Numbered from the stretch's first letter, positions 16,675-25,865 are shown. The stretch is DNA of 64,000 bases from JACVRW01 sp034664125 (GCA_034664125.1 JAXDIG010000009.1:62001-126000), one strand, 5' to 3'. Numbers and translations are program-made. The notes: generated from the sequence alone by a model not told the origin.

Positions 16675-17097
16675 ATGCCGTTGACGATCAGCCGGGAGCA
16701 GCGTGACGCTCTCTACGAGTTGGTGGTGAACCACCTGAGCGCGATCGGCGATGTTTGGATCGAGTTGCAGCGGCGCGATCAAGCGACCGCGAAGCGTCAG
16801 GCGCAGGAGTTCGTCGAGGATCTGCACCTGATGGGCGACCTCGGTTGGGACGAGACAATCGAGGCCGAGCAGGTCACGTTGACTGTGCCGCGGGACGAGT
16901 TGGTCGGGACGCTCGCTCGGTTGCACCGCGGAGCCGTCGGAGCGCTCGGGGCGTACGTGATGGGGCCCAAGGATGAGGAGATCGCCGCCGAGGGCGATCT
17001 GACGGCCGTGGCGGCGATCGGGGAGCTGTTGAGCCGTGTCGCCAGCGCGCCATGCTCGGCCGCGGATGCGGGCCGAACCGAGGAGGGTTCACGATGA
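16675..17097 (+). CDS. Hypothetical protein of the accessory element
   Basis: A 140-residue acidic, mostly helical protein (MPLTISREQRDALYELVVNHLSAIGDVWIELQRRD, then FVEDLHLMGDLGWDE and VPRDELVGTLARLHRGAVGALGAYVMGP). The start ATG follows AAAGGAG by 7 nt. The upstream part of the open frame has no protein-like features and was left out. Its stop overlaps the ATG of the next regulator gene (ATGA), so the two form a coupled pair. No family is recognised. Its position directly after the putative integration site suggests an element-maintenance or regulatory role. Confidence 0.65.
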   Translation: MPLTISREQRDALYELVVNHLSAIGDVWIELQRRDQATAKRQAQEFVEDLHLMGDLGWDETIEAEQVTLTVPRDELVGTLARLHRGAVGALGAYVMGPKDEEIAAEGDLTAVAAIGELLSRVASAPCSAADAGRTEEGSR

Positions 17098-17546
17098 GCG
17101 CCGCCAGGCGATCAAGCGCGGAGGCGGTCGTCGCGTTGCTCAAGTCGAGGCGCGACGCGTCGGTGTCCGAGATCGCCGCAGCGACCGGCCTGGGGCGATC
17201 GACCGTCGGCAAGGCGCTCGCCCGCCTCGAGCGGGATGGGCACGTCTGTCGAAGTCCCGGCGGGTGCGATGGCGCCCGCCGGTCGCCGGAGCGCTGGGCG
17301 ATCAGGGCGCCCAAGGACCCCGGCCGGCGACGCGCAAGCGCCAAGCGGCTGCGTCCCGGACAGCTGGACGGGCTCGTGCTCGACTACCTCGCCAAGCATG
17401 CCGAGCGCGAGCCCCTAACCCCTACCGCAGTTGCGAACGGGCTTGGGCGCTCTGCAGGCGCGGTGGGCAACTGCCTGGCCCGGCTCGCTGCCACTAGGCG
17501 TATCCGCCAGGTCAGCAAGCAACCACGCCGCTACCAGCGCACCTGA
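17094..17546 (+). CDS. Winged-helix DNA-binding regulator (MarR-like)
   Basis: A 150-residue basic protein. Residues 9-50 form a classical winged helix-turn-helix (AVVALLKSRRDASVSEIAAATGLGRSTVGKALARLERDGHV). A second similar helix-turn-helix-like segment lies at about 100-140 (AKHAEREPLTPTAVANGLGRSAGAVGNCLARLA), so it may be a tandem-domain regulator. It overlaps the preceding gene by 4 nt. It is a candidate to bind the phased palindrome about 650 bp upstream, but that is inference from proximity. Confidence 0.7.
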   Translation: MSAARRSSAEAVVALLKSRRDASVSEIAAATGLGRSTVGKALARLERDGHVCRSPGGCDGARRSPERWAIRAPKDPGRRRASAKRLRPGQLDGLVLDYLAKHAEREPLTPTAVANGLGRSAGAVGNCLARLAATRRIRQVSKQPRRYQRT

Positions 17547-17567
17547 CTCTGGACGGGAGCCCTCGTT

Positions 17568-18329
17568 GTGGCGGAGGCATGGCATATCGTTCGCACGCTG
17601 CGCGCGTTGGAGATGCTCGCAGTCGCACCAAGGTCGGCACCCGAGCTGGCGGCCGGCCTACAAGCGCACGTCCGCACAGCGCGGCGGCTCCTCAGACAGC
17701 TCGAATCCGAGGGCTACGTCTACCTAGGCGACGACCACCGACGCCGGTACCGGCCGACGATGCGCATCGCGGCGCTGGCCGGTCAGGTCGTGGCGCGGGC
17801 CGAGCTCACCCAGACCGCCGTCCCGTACGTGACGGCGCTGCGCGACGAACTCGGCGAGTCCTGCCACCTCTGCGTGCCGAGCTACCTGTCCGTGCTCTGC
17901 CTAGTCCACGCCCCCGCTCGGCAGGGCGGTGACTGCCGACCCCACCTGCGCGAACTTATCCCCGCCCACTCCACAGCGTCTGGCAAAGCACTGCTGGCGT
18001 GGCGCAACAGCTGGAGCAACGCCGTGTTGGAGCAACCGCTTGAGTCATTCACCGGCCGGACCTTGACCGGCCCTGAGGCGCTGCGCCGCCAGCTGGGACA
18101 CACACGAGCGCGCGGCTACGCCATCGAGGACCGCGAGTACGCCCAGGACACCCGCGGGATCGCCGCACCCGTACTCTCGTCCACCGGCGAGGCGATCGCA
18201 GCCGTCGCCGTTGTTGCCACGACGACGCGGCTCCCTACCGAGACCATCGCCACGGTCGCCGAGGCGGTCATCCGCGCCGCGACCGCCCTGTCGAGTGCTC
18301 CAAGTCGGAGTCAGGGAGGCACCGAGTGA
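17568..18329 (+). CDS. IclR family transcriptional regulator
   Basis: A 253-residue protein with an N-terminal winged helix (HIVRTLRALEMLAVAPRSAPELAAGLQAHVRTARRLLRQLESEGYV) and an IclR-type effector domain (VPYVTALRDELGESCHLCVP, LIPAHSTASGKALLAW, TRARGYAIEDREYAQDTRGIAAPV). The start is GTG 17568. The effector is unknown. No catabolic operon lies next to it, which is unusual for IclR proteins and fits transfer with the element. Confidence 0.85.
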   Translation: MAEAWHIVRTLRALEMLAVAPRSAPELAAGLQAHVRTARRLLRQLESEGYVYLGDDHRRRYRPTMRIAALAGQVVARAELTQTAVPYVTALRDELGESCHLCVPSYLSVLCLVHAPARQGGDCRPHLRELIPAHSTASGKALLAWRNSWSNAVLEQPLESFTGRTLTGPEALRRQLGHTRARGYAIEDREYAQDTRGIAAPVLSSTGEAIAAVAVVATTTRLPTETIATVAEAVIRAATALSSAPSRSQGGTE

Positions 18330-18501
18330 TCACCCGGGGTCGCCGAGCGGTCGCTTCTCCTTCCACGCGGGAGCAGCACTCTCGGCTCTGTCCGCCATTG
18401 CTTCGCGTCCCTCGCCATCGTTTTGCCGCTCTACCGCGCCGGCCGCCTGCATTGCGCTGTACACCGGTCGGGCGGGCGAGCTTCCGGTTCGCCGACCTCG
18501 G

Positions 18502-20742
18502 TCAGTTGGGGCCTGGCGCAGGTTCCATTCCGGCGCGCGTGCGAAGGAGTCGGACCAGTTCGGCCTGCATCCCCTCAGCGCCATCCCTCGCGATCGGGCC
18601 TAGTCTTTGTCGCGCCGCGTCCATGCCGTCGCGAACCCGACGATCGATGACATGCGGCCGCAGGTCTGCGAGCTCGCCACGTATCTTGTCGGCTTCTTCC
18701 AGGACCTCATGGGGCAGCAGCTCGAGTGAGCCGAGATCGGTCGCGAGGGGGAGGACGGTTTCCGTCTGCTTCGAGATTCGGTTTCGTAGAGGTCCGATGG
18801 AGAGGTAGCTGACCATGAAATCAGGGCTCAGCGTCGGCGGAGCCGGGATGTCATCGGCCCGCATGTACTCCTTCAAGCCCTCGCCGATCTTGAAGGCCGC
18901 TCCATCGAGGGTGAGCCACCAATGCTTTTGTCCGAAGTGCGCGCTGCGACTGCGCCGGCGGAGGTGCGTGACACCCACGTAGTTCTCAACGTCATGCGCG
19001 ACGAGCCGACGCTGCAAGTCGGGATCGAGCTCTCGCTCGCGGGCTTCCTGAGCTGCATGGAACAGCTCCTGTACTCCGTAACGGAACTCCTCAGGCTCCT
19101 TCTCGGCTTCGTCCTCCAAGTTCCGGATGCGAATCCCGAACGTCTGCCGCGCGTAATCGGCAATGTCGTCAATTGGATTGGCGTGGCCGCGAAAGGTTTC
19201 GATCCACGCCGCGAAGTGGCCGCGGTGCTTACCAGTGAGGCTAAAGGCAGTGAACAGAAACGGAACGCGCCCTCGCCACTCCGGATCGGTCGGGCTGCGG
19301 CGCGCATACGCGAGGCATCTTCGAATATGCGCGTTCACCTCTTCAAGCACACCCTCGGTGACGTAGAGGTTGAGACCAGCCTCGCTCGCCGCTTGGAAAA
19401 TGTTCGTGTATCCGCGGTCGGCCGGGTCGAGAAGGTCCTCGCCGAAGAGAGGCAGGAGGACGCTCGCATCGAGCCACACGTCGGCGTTCCCGAACAGCTT
19501 CAGCACGGTGGCCTGGACGTCCGGCGTTTCTCGCAGGAAGGCGTAGAGGGTGTAGCTGTCAGCGAGGGACCTAAGGAACTGTCGCACCTCATACGCTGGG
19601 GAGCGCATCACCTCCGATACAACACCGACTACGAGCGGCACCGCTCGCGCCTTGAGTCGTGAGTTGTCGGGGTGCTGGTTGAGGTCGCGTATCGTGGCGG
19701 TCTTGAGCGGGTCGCCGGCTGGAGGCGCGAAGCGGTCTCGCCGAACAGCCGCCGCGAATGCCTCACCTCGGTCGATCAGCACGCGCTCAAGGACCCGTCG
19801 AGTCCGACGCAAAAGGTCGGACCTGTCCTCAGGCAGCCGTATCTCGAGGTTGCCCGCGACGCGTAGTGCCACTCGCTCCAACTCGGCACGGAGGGCGGCC
19901 TCGTCAGCAGCCGCGTCCGTGAGCCGTCCCCTGAGCCGAACCGCCTCTTCGTGAGTCAGACAAAACTCGTCCTCCTTCCTCCAGTGGCGCAGGTACCGTT
20001 TTTCGAGTCGTTCTAGGGCGGAGTCGGTGTACCTGCGGGCGTCCTCTTGATGCTGCGCGGGCAGCGCCTTGCGGACTCGGCGATGCACCTCCTCGCGAGA
20101 GATTCTGTGGTCAGAATCTGTGTCGCGAAGGACTGAGCGGACGATTGCCTCGAAGCTGAGCCTCGTGAGTCCTTTGTTTCTATCCTCGTCCTGCCATTGC
20201 AGCGCTAGATACACACATGCGGTTTCGGCCTCACCAGACGTCAGCCCGGCGTCCTCGACCCCGGCGTGGGCCCCCTCCATATACGGATCAACGACGTCCT
20301 TCGCGAGCGACTCCGCGGCTTGTTCGCGGCCCGGAGTCGCCTCCCCGCTGATCAGGGTCTGGCGATCGCGCACATCCAAATAAAGGCCGTAGTCCTTGAG
20401 CAATTCCTCGCGAATCGCAGTCGCTGCGGTGCCGATCTCTTGGCTGGTGAGATAGATCAGGACCTTCGCGTCCGCGAGGTGTTCGCGGATGCGCTTTGCC
20501 GTCTGCCGAATCTTCGCGGCCCAATCGCTCGCGACGGAGTACTGCACCACGACGGACGGGCTCGCGCTTGGCTGCCAGAGAACTGCGTCAGTACCGCCGT
20601 CTCCAGCCATCGCGGCGACGGGCCGAAGCTCCGGGAACTCCGGCGCCAACCACTCGGACGCAAACGTTTCGAAGCGCTCCCACTGGTCCGGCCGCAGCAG
20701 AGACAGAGCCAAACGTAGCCGCTGTCGGTTCATCCTTGTCAA
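18502..20742 (-). CDS. Putative nuclease fusion: REase-like N terminus plus PIN-like domain
   Basis: A 746-residue protein not matched to a named family. Residues 15-125 look like a restriction-endonuclease fold (WERFETFASEWLAPEF, D52 in GGTDAVLW, then VVVQYSV), but the expected E-x-K is Q67-Y-S69, so this domain may bind rather than cut. The middle (170-400) is helical. Residues 418-620 resemble a PIN RNase: D425 in DVWLDASVLLP, E467/E468 in TEGVLEEVNAHI, D584 in VAHDVENYVG, and D613 in LTLDGAAF, in PIN order. The start has TACGTT 7 nt upstream. It is a candidate two-nuclease defence effector; function is unproven. Confidence 0.6.
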   Translation of the reverse strand: MTRMNRQRLRLALSLLRPDQWERFETFASEWLAPEFPELRPVAAMAGDGGTDAVLWQPSASPSVVVQYSVASDWAAKIRQTAKRIREHLADAKVLIYLTSQEIGTAATAIREELLKDYGLYLDVRDRQTLISGEATPGREQAAESLAKDVVDPYMEGAHAGVEDAGLTSGEAETACVYLALQWQDEDRNKGLTRLSFEAIVRSVLRDTDSDHRISREEVHRRVRKALPAQHQEDARRYTDSALERLEKRYLRHWRKEDEFCLTHEEAVRLRGRLTDAAADEAALRAELERVALRVAGNLEIRLPEDRSDLLRRTRRVLERVLIDRGEAFAAAVRRDRFAPPAGDPLKTATIRDLNQHPDNSRLKARAVPLVVGVVSEVMRSPAYEVRQFLRSLADSYTLYAFLRETPDVQATVLKLFGNADVWLDASVLLPLFGEDLLDPADRGYTNIFQAASEAGLNLYVTEGVLEEVNAHIRRCLAYARRSPTDPEWRGRVPFLFTAFSLTGKHRGHFAAWIETFRGHANPIDDIADYARQTFGIRIRNLEDEAEKEPEEFRYGVQELFHAAQEARERELDPDLQRRLVAHDVENYVGVTHLRRRSRSAHFGQKHWWLTLDGAAFKIGEGLKEYMRADDIPAPPTLSPDFMVSYLSIGPLRNRISKQTETVLPLATDLGSLELLPHEVLEEADKIRGELADLRPHVIDRRVRDGMDAARQRLGPIARDGAEGMQAELVRLLRTRAGMEPAPGPN

Positions 20743-20862
20743 CGTACTCCACCGGGTGGACCAGCGTTCCCCGGGCCCACCAATCTAGCTGTCGCGACAA
20801 TCATGGGCGAAGCGGCGCTTCGCGTCTGTAGCGCTTCGCGCGATTAGCGGCGCCGGGGTCGA

Positions 20863-21561
20863 TCAGAGCCGAAGCGAAGTGGTGACCTGGATCATTGGCG
20901 CGCGGCGGGTGTGGACGGTCTCGATGATTTCGGCATTGTCGATGCCTTGGAGGTAGACCGAGGTGATGCCGAGGTTGCTATGGCCGAGCTGGCGCTGAAT
21001 GACGACGAGCGGCACGCCCTCGCGAGCCATCTCGACGGCGTGGGCATGGCGCAGCTGATGCGGAGCGAAACGCCTGCGGACCCCAGCCGCGACGGCCGTG
21101 CGCCGCAGCTCAGCTCGAGCGGCGGCAGTCGACCACTGGCGACCACGCGTCCGGCCGTTAAGGACACAGAACAAATGGCCGACTGGAAGCCCGACACGTC
21201 GTTCGAGCCACGGCTGGAGTTCGTCCCAGCCCCACGTGTCCATGCCGACCTCGCGGCGGCGTCCGCCCTTGCCGCGACGCACGAGCAAAGCGCCGCGTCG
21301 GTGATCAAGATCGGCTTCTACGAGCGCCAGCGCCTCCTGAATGCGCAGGCCGGCGCGCCAGAGGACCACGATCAAGCCACGCAACCGTTGGCCGTGCGCG
21401 GCATCGCCAGCCTTGCGCATGACGGCGACAATCTCCTCGACTCGGGGCGGATCGGCCGGATAGCGGAAACCCTTGTTTCGCGGCGGTCGACCTGCATGGA
21501 AGCCGGGCATGGTCGCCGGCGAGCGGCGTCGACCGGCGCGGTCAAGCAGTATCTCGGACAT
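20863..21561 (-). CDS. Tyrosine site-specific recombinase (short, catalytic domain only)
   Basis: A 232-residue recombinase. The start MSEILLDRAGRR was chosen because GGAGGGG lies directly upstream; the longer open frame has no family features. Catalytic residues appear in order: R in WRAGLRIQEAL, H-x-x-R in APHQLRHAHAVEMA, H in LGHSNLG, and the nucleophile Y in ITSVYLQGI. The N-terminal core-binding domain of full-length integrases appears to be missing, so it may be a truncated or minimal recombinase. It may belong to a smaller element nested in the island. Confidence 0.8.
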   Translation of the reverse strand: MSEILLDRAGRRRSPATMPGFHAGRPPRNKGFRYPADPPRVEEIVAVMRKAGDAAHGQRLRGLIVVLWRAGLRIQEALALVEADLDHRRGALLVRRGKGGRRREVGMDTWGWDELQPWLERRVGLPVGHLFCVLNGRTRGRQWSTAAARAELRRTAVAAGVRRRFAPHQLRHAHAVEMAREGVPLVVIQRQLGHSNLGITSVYLQGIDNAEIIETVHTRRAPMIQVTTSLRL

Positions 21562-22273
21562 GACCCCTCCTCGGGTTCGGAGAACGCGACCGAGCATCCA
21601 CCGAGAGCAGTCGCTCAGTGACCGAAGCAGGAGCGAGACGGAACTCGTCAGGCTGAGCGGCGCTACCGCCGCTCGTCCAAAGCAGCCGGCCCGTCGGCGG
21701 CTCGGTTTGCTGTCACGCGGAAGCGACACGCTGGATTCCCCGATCCCAAGACGTCGCTTCAGGACGGAAGATGGGCGAATCCTCTCCAGCGCTCCAGCAT
21801 TGGGCCGATGGCGCGCGGCAGCACGGTCAGCGGTCGCTACAGCGCGACCGCCTGGCGGCACCATCAAGACCGGTTCGTATTTGCCAGTCGGGCAGCTGAG
21901 CGGGGTGGAGTGGTCTGCGACGTCTCTAGCGACGACCGGTAGGCTGGGCGCCGCCCAACGCTGAGCCCAAGCGAGCCAACATCCGACGCCCGCTCATCGG
22001 TCGAGGAGGCGTCAGCGCGAGCCGAGCGTCCTGGCTGCCGCTGAACCCGCGGTTGCTGATGTGAAGAGCCTGCTCGACGGCCTTGACCATGCAGTTCGCC
22101 GGGAAAGCCTCGTCGCCGTCCGAGCCGATGCCAAGCATCGGGACCACCCGACCGAGCGTCCCCCACCGTCCAGCTGCGCGCTCGCGTGGGTCGGGATGCC
22201 GACGCCGTCGGCGAAGCAGGCCGTCCGCATAACCTGCATATTGCGGAAGTGGACTTCCTCGCCGAGCGCCCGC
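21562..22273. other. No gene recognised (about 700 bp)
   Basis: This stretch lies between the recombinase start and the tail of a membrane-protein gene. The open frames here have no family features and no convincing ribosome binding site or -10 box. I saw no tRNA, palindromic operator or insertion-sequence end. It may be remnant DNA from recombination. Confidence 0.5.
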
Positions 22274-22951
22274 CTACCTGATCACGCGACCGGGTGACAG
22301 GCGCCTCTCCACGATGAACTCCCGGAGGGCCCTGATGACCTGCTCGTTGTGGGCGATCTCGGCCACCTCGTCGGCCTCCCTGTCCGGCTTCTCCACCTCG
22401 TCAGCCTCGCCACTGTCCCAGCGACTGACATTGACCACCACCACATCGGACGAGGACTCTGGCTTGAGCTGGTGGAGGTTGCCGAGCACCTTGGCTCGCT
22501 GGACTGGGTCGTTCAGCGCCAGGCGCAGCGCGCGCGGCACCGAGTCGACCGCCCGTTCGGTTAGCGCACTGGTGGCGGCGCGACTGGCGCTTTGTAACAG
22601 ACCCTCGATGTCCTCTTCCGCCCCTCGGCGCCCGATGGCGCGCAGCCCGGCAAGGGCAGCCGCCCCGGCGGCGACCGCTTCCGCGATAAGAAACACATCT
22701 CCCAGGGTGCTGTGGGCATGCACGTCGAAGGCCCGGTTGAGCACAGGCACGATGGACGTCAGGACCCCGACTAAGACTGCCTGAAACAGCCCAAGCGCAA
22801 CGGTCATGCCCCAGTCTCGCTTGCGAGGCGAGTAAAAACCCCACCCCCAGAACCCGACCCGTCTGCGCTCGAGCAGGCAGAGAAGGAACAGCAGAACCCC
22901 CGTGGCGATCAGGCACTCGGCGGGTAGGCTCAGCTCCCGGTTGTGGGGCAC
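22274..22951 (-). CDS. Membrane protein with long cytoplasmic tail, function unknown
   Basis: A 225-residue protein. There are hydrophobic segments near residues 9-27 (LPAECLIATGVLLFLLCLL), 48-68 (GMTVALGLFQAVLVGVLTSIV) and 83-105 (LGDVFLIAEAVAAGAAALAGL), then about 120 polar residues (DEVEKPDREADEVAEIAHNEQVIRALREFIVERRLS). It starts at GTG 22951, only 62 bp from the divergent start of the sigma-like gene at 23014. The shared gap suggests joint regulation with the plus-strand cassette 23014-25865. No family is recognised. Confidence 0.65.
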   Translation of the reverse strand: MPHNRELSLPAECLIATGVLLFLLCLLERRRVGFWGWGFYSPRKRDWGMTVALGLFQAVLVGVLTSIVPVLNRAFDVHAHSTLGDVFLIAEAVAAGAAALAGLRAIGRRGAEEDIEGLLQSASRAATSALTERAVDSVPRALRLALNDPVQRAKVLGNLHQLKPESSSDVVVVNVSRWDSGEADEVEKPDREADEVAEIAHNEQVIRALREFIVERRLSPGRVIR

Positions 22952-23013
22952 TTAGACCCCGTGCACCTGACTGACCGCCAGCGCGACCATTAGCGTGCCG
23001 GACCATAACCGGG

Positions 23014-23616
23014 ATGACCGATCCGTCTGCGCCCACCACCCTTGATGAGGCCGCCGCCGAGCTTGTGCATGCTCTGCAGGATGGCCAGCAGTTCGCGCTC
23101 GCCTCCCTGGCGGTCCTGCAACGGGAACTGACACGCCGGCTGGCCGGTCAGGACCTCGGTGCGGATACCGTGGAGGAACTGGTTGACCAGGTCGTGGTCC
23201 GGTTCGTCCAAGCCGTTCGCCGCGGGAGGCCCATCCGCCCGGACGGGTCAGGCGCATACATCGCGCGCAGTCTGCGCAACGCAGCCGTCGACTATCACCG
23301 TGCGCCGAACCAGGTGCTCCCTTTTGAGGAGGAGATCTACGGGGCCATGCCTCTCGACGATGATCAGTTGGCCCGCCTACTGGCCAAGCATGCTGCACGC
23401 GCTGACGTTCTCGACGGCTTGGAGGCAGCGGTGGCGGACCAGCGCTACACGGTGGTAAAGGTGGTGCTGCAGTGGCTGCGGCTGGCGGAGCGCTTCGGCG
23501 AGGAGCCCTCTTCGCGTCAAGTTGGGCTAGACCTGGACCTCAGCCACACTGCGGTCAACGACGCTCTCAGCGAATTTCGCGAGAGGTACTTGCCAAACCC
23601 GGCTCCTGATCCGTAG
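23014..23616 (+). CDS. RNA polymerase sigma-70-like (ECF-type) factor
   Basis: A 200-residue protein. Residues 55-95 match sigma region 2 (ELVDQVVVRFVQAVRRG, GSGAYIARSLRNAAVDYHR). The C-terminal part has a helix-turn-helix at the region 4 position (FGEEPSSRQVGLDLDLSHTAVNDALSEFRERYL), more divergent than usual. It leads a four-gene plus-strand cassette and diverges from a membrane-protein gene. A sigma-like protein heading a cassette with a Schlafen AlbA_2 protein is unusual. It may activate its own operon, or be a sigma-derived DNA-binding component. Confidence 0.7.
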   Translation: MTDPSAPTTLDEAAAELVHALQDGQQFALASLAVLQRELTRRLAGQDLGADTVEELVDQVVVRFVQAVRRGRPIRPDGSGAYIARSLRNAAVDYHRAPNQVLPFEEEIYGAMPLDDDQLARLLAKHAARADVLDGLEAAVADQRYTVVKVVLQWLRLAERFGEEPSSRQVGLDLDLSHTAVNDALSEFRERYLPNPAPDP

Positions 23617-23626
23617 AGAGAGCGTC

Positions 23627-24004
23627 ATGAGCAATTCTGCCCCCCACAATCCTTCTAAGTCCTCCTCGCTGCGCAGCCAGCTGCAAGCCGGCCTCGAGCG
23701 CCTCGGCCCGGACACCGTGCAGCTGCTGCAGAGCCTGAAGGAGGCTTCCCCGGAGCTGCGTCGTCTGGCACTGCAGACTTCCCCGTTCGCCACTCGTGCC
23801 GAGCTGATCGCCCACGGGCTGCTCACACGAGACGAGTCCTGCGAGATGACATCGCTGGGTAACGCCGCTTTGGAGGTGTTGCAGCCCCTGGCACCCGATG
23901 CGCGGCGGGAACTGGCCGCCGAAGCACAGCGGGTGCTGGATGAGGCCAATCGTGAGGCGACGGCCGGCGAGACCGAGTCGGAGTCGGTGGCCGAGGCGGT
24001 CTGA
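23627..24004 (+). CDS. Hypothetical helical protein of the sigma-like/AlbA_2 cassette
   Basis: A 125-residue, helix-rich acidic protein (SSLRSQLQAGLERLGPDTVQLLQSLKEASPELRRLALQTS, then TRAELIAHGLLTRDE and DARRELAAEAQRVLDEANREA). The ATG lies 10 nt after the sigma-like gene stop, with AGAGAG just upstream. No family is recognised. The coupled position suggests a partner of the sigma-like protein, such as an anti-sigma or adaptor. Confidence 0.6.
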   Translation: MSNSAPHNPSKSSSLRSQLQAGLERLGPDTVQLLQSLKEASPELRRLALQTSPFATRAELIAHGLLTRDESCEMTSLGNAALEVLQPLAPDARRELAAEAQRVLDEANREATAGETESESVAEAV

Positions 24005-24087
24005 GCACAGGCCTGTCTCCACTCCTCGAGCGTCGGTGATGTCTGTAGGCTGCCCGCCTCGCGGCAGGCTCCGCGAGCCAGGCAGTT

Positions 24088-25581
24088 ATGGCTTCAGTCG
24101 AACAGACCTTCCCGCATGGCTTTCAGTGGCACCACCGCGTCCACGAGAAGTGGGGCGGCGAGTCGCTGTGGTTCTCCTTCCTCGCGTTCGAGCCGACCTA
24201 CCGGCGGAGTGCCGTAACTGAAGCCGTCACTCGCGCACTGGTTGAGGTGGGGGTCAAGTCCTATGCGCTCTACGAGTTGACTGGTCAGTACGACATGCTG
24301 GTACGCGCCTGGGTCCCTGACCGGATCAAGGACCGCGACTACGAAGCTCATCTGGAGAAACTGCGGTCAGGGCAATGCTTCTCGGTCAAGGTCGCTGACG
24401 TGGTGCACCATTGGGTCTGGCAGGAAACCGAGCGCTCGGAGATCGGGCGGATGAAGGAGCCTGAAGAAGACTTGGACTGTCCGGCGGTAGCTCGTGAGCT
24501 TGAGGCACTGAACAAGGTGCAGCGCTTGGCCGAAGAGGCCGGCGTGCCGTTGGACGAGTTGCAGTTAGACGAGGAGCAGCATGAACTGGTCAGGCGGTTC
24601 CGCAGTCACAAGCTCATCACTGACCCCCCCTACGAAACTGGCATCAAGTTCCTGGTCTTGGTGCGGGTTGGCAACCCCAACGACGTCGAGCAGCGCGAGC
24701 ACGTCCAGGGTCAAATCTGCGAAGTGCTGACCAAAGCTCAGGGAGTGATCTGGGACCGCTCAGTCTACTTCGCGCGCAATGGGGCCTTTCAGTTCCTGGT
24801 GTTGGGGCGGGCGTCAGTCGATCCGGCTTCGCATGATCATGCAACTCGGTCCCCCTTCCATCAGATCACTCCGCGCTTGCTGGACGAGATCTCGCGCATC
24901 GCGGGCGCGGGAGGGACCAAGACCTACACCCACTTCTTTCCCCTTGAAGGTTTTCTTGCCTTCAAAGACGAGATTTCGGTTGCTCCGGCTCCTGAACACG
25001 AACGGCCGGATTTCGACCGGCTGCTTAAGACTCAGGAGAGCCACGAGTTCGAGGTCAAAGCCGCAGCGTTCGCGGCAGTAGATGAGTGGGCCAAAGGCCG
25101 CGCTAGTGAGATTGCCTACTCAAGCGATGTAGAAGACCAACCTTTCCTAAGCATGGCGCGGGCCGTGACGTCGCTGCTTAACGGCACCGGCGGCACAGTG
25201 CTGCTCGGAGTCCTGGAAAAGCGGTTGTACGGCAACTGTGAGCCGGTCAAGGACCTACCCAAAGCGGGCCAGTACCTGCTGCTCGGCTTGGAGGGGATCG
25301 ACTATGACGAGGAGAACTTCGATACCTACAGTCGCGCACTTTGGGACAAGCTCCTGCAGAGGATTCGGCCAAATCCGCGCCGCTGGATCAGGTTTCACGA
25401 TCAAGAAGTCGAAGGAAAGACCCTCTTGGCCATCACCGTGGAATATCCGGACGAGTGGTTTTGGCTGCGGCGCACGAAGGGCGGCGATGAGTTTCGGGCG
25501 CGCTCCAACGCCTCGTCGAACCGTCTACAAGGACTGGAAGGCGAGCAATATCGAAAGCGGCACCCCCGGCGGGGCCAATAG
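24088..25581 (+). CDS. Schlafen AlbA_2 domain protein with AsnC-ligand-like N-terminal repeats
   Basis: A 497-residue protein. Residues 1-115 and about 170-290 each look like a ferredoxin-like sensor unit of the AsnC/Lrp ligand type (YALYELTGQYDMLVRAWVPD; IKFLVLVRVGNPNDVEQREH). The C-terminal part from about residue 310 is an AlbA_2/Schlafen domain (ESHEFEVKAAAFAAVDEW, then MARAVTSLLNGTGGTVLLGVLE). Such domains bind nucleic acid, and some cleave tRNA. The first residue is ATG 24088. This double-sensor plus AlbA_2 layout was not recognised as a named system. Its cassette context suggests a stress- or phage-responsive nucleic-acid effector, as inference. Confidence 0.65.
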   Translation: MASVEQTFPHGFQWHHRVHEKWGGESLWFSFLAFEPTYRRSAVTEAVTRALVEVGVKSYALYELTGQYDMLVRAWVPDRIKDRDYEAHLEKLRSGQCFSVKVADVVHHWVWQETERSEIGRMKEPEEDLDCPAVARELEALNKVQRLAEEAGVPLDELQLDEEQHELVRRFRSHKLITDPPYETGIKFLVLVRVGNPNDVEQREHVQGQICEVLTKAQGVIWDRSVYFARNGAFQFLVLGRASVDPASHDHATRSPFHQITPRLLDEISRIAGAGGTKTYTHFFPLEGFLAFKDEISVAPAPEHERPDFDRLLKTQESHEFEVKAAAFAAVDEWAKGRASEIAYSSDVEDQPFLSMARAVTSLLNGTGGTVLLGVLEKRLYGNCEPVKDLPKAGQYLLLGLEGIDYDEENFDTYSRALWDKLLQRIRPNPRRWIRFHDQEVEGKTLLAITVEYPDEWFWLRRTKGGDEFRARSNASSNRLQGLEGEQYRKRHPRRGQ

Positions 25582-25589
25582 GAGGGGTC

Positions 25590-25865
25590 GTGGCCATCAG
25601 ACTTAGACGGGTCGGTGCCGTGGAGAAGTCGCAGGAACGGTTGCGCCTGTTCCCGGGCTGGTGGGTGTACCAAGGGGCAAGAGGGTCCGAGCGCCCGCTG
25701 TATCGCGTAGTGGTGCGAAATGAACTCGAGCGCAAGATGGCCCAGCAGATTAAGCCACGCTGTGTGCGCGCGGAGATCGTAGTGGAGCCTGGCGGTTTCG
25801 AGGCCTTCGCGGACGCCCGAGGGCTGGGCAAGGCCGTTGGCCAGCCGGGGTCGAACGCGACCTAA
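25590..25865 (+). CDS. Small basic protein closing the AlbA_2 cassette
   Basis: A 91-residue protein (MAIRLRRVGAVEKSQERLRLFPGWWVYQGARGSERPLYRVV). GTG 25590 is preceded by AGGAGGGG, a strong site, and the gene begins 8 nt after the AlbA_2 stop, so co-expression is likely. Basic and aromatic residues could bind nucleic acid or the larger partner. No family is recognised. Confidence 0.6.
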   Translation: MAIRLRRVGAVEKSQERLRLFPGWWVYQGARGSERPLYRVVVRNELERKMAQQIKPRCVRAEIVVEPGGFEAFADARGLGKAVGQPGSNAT

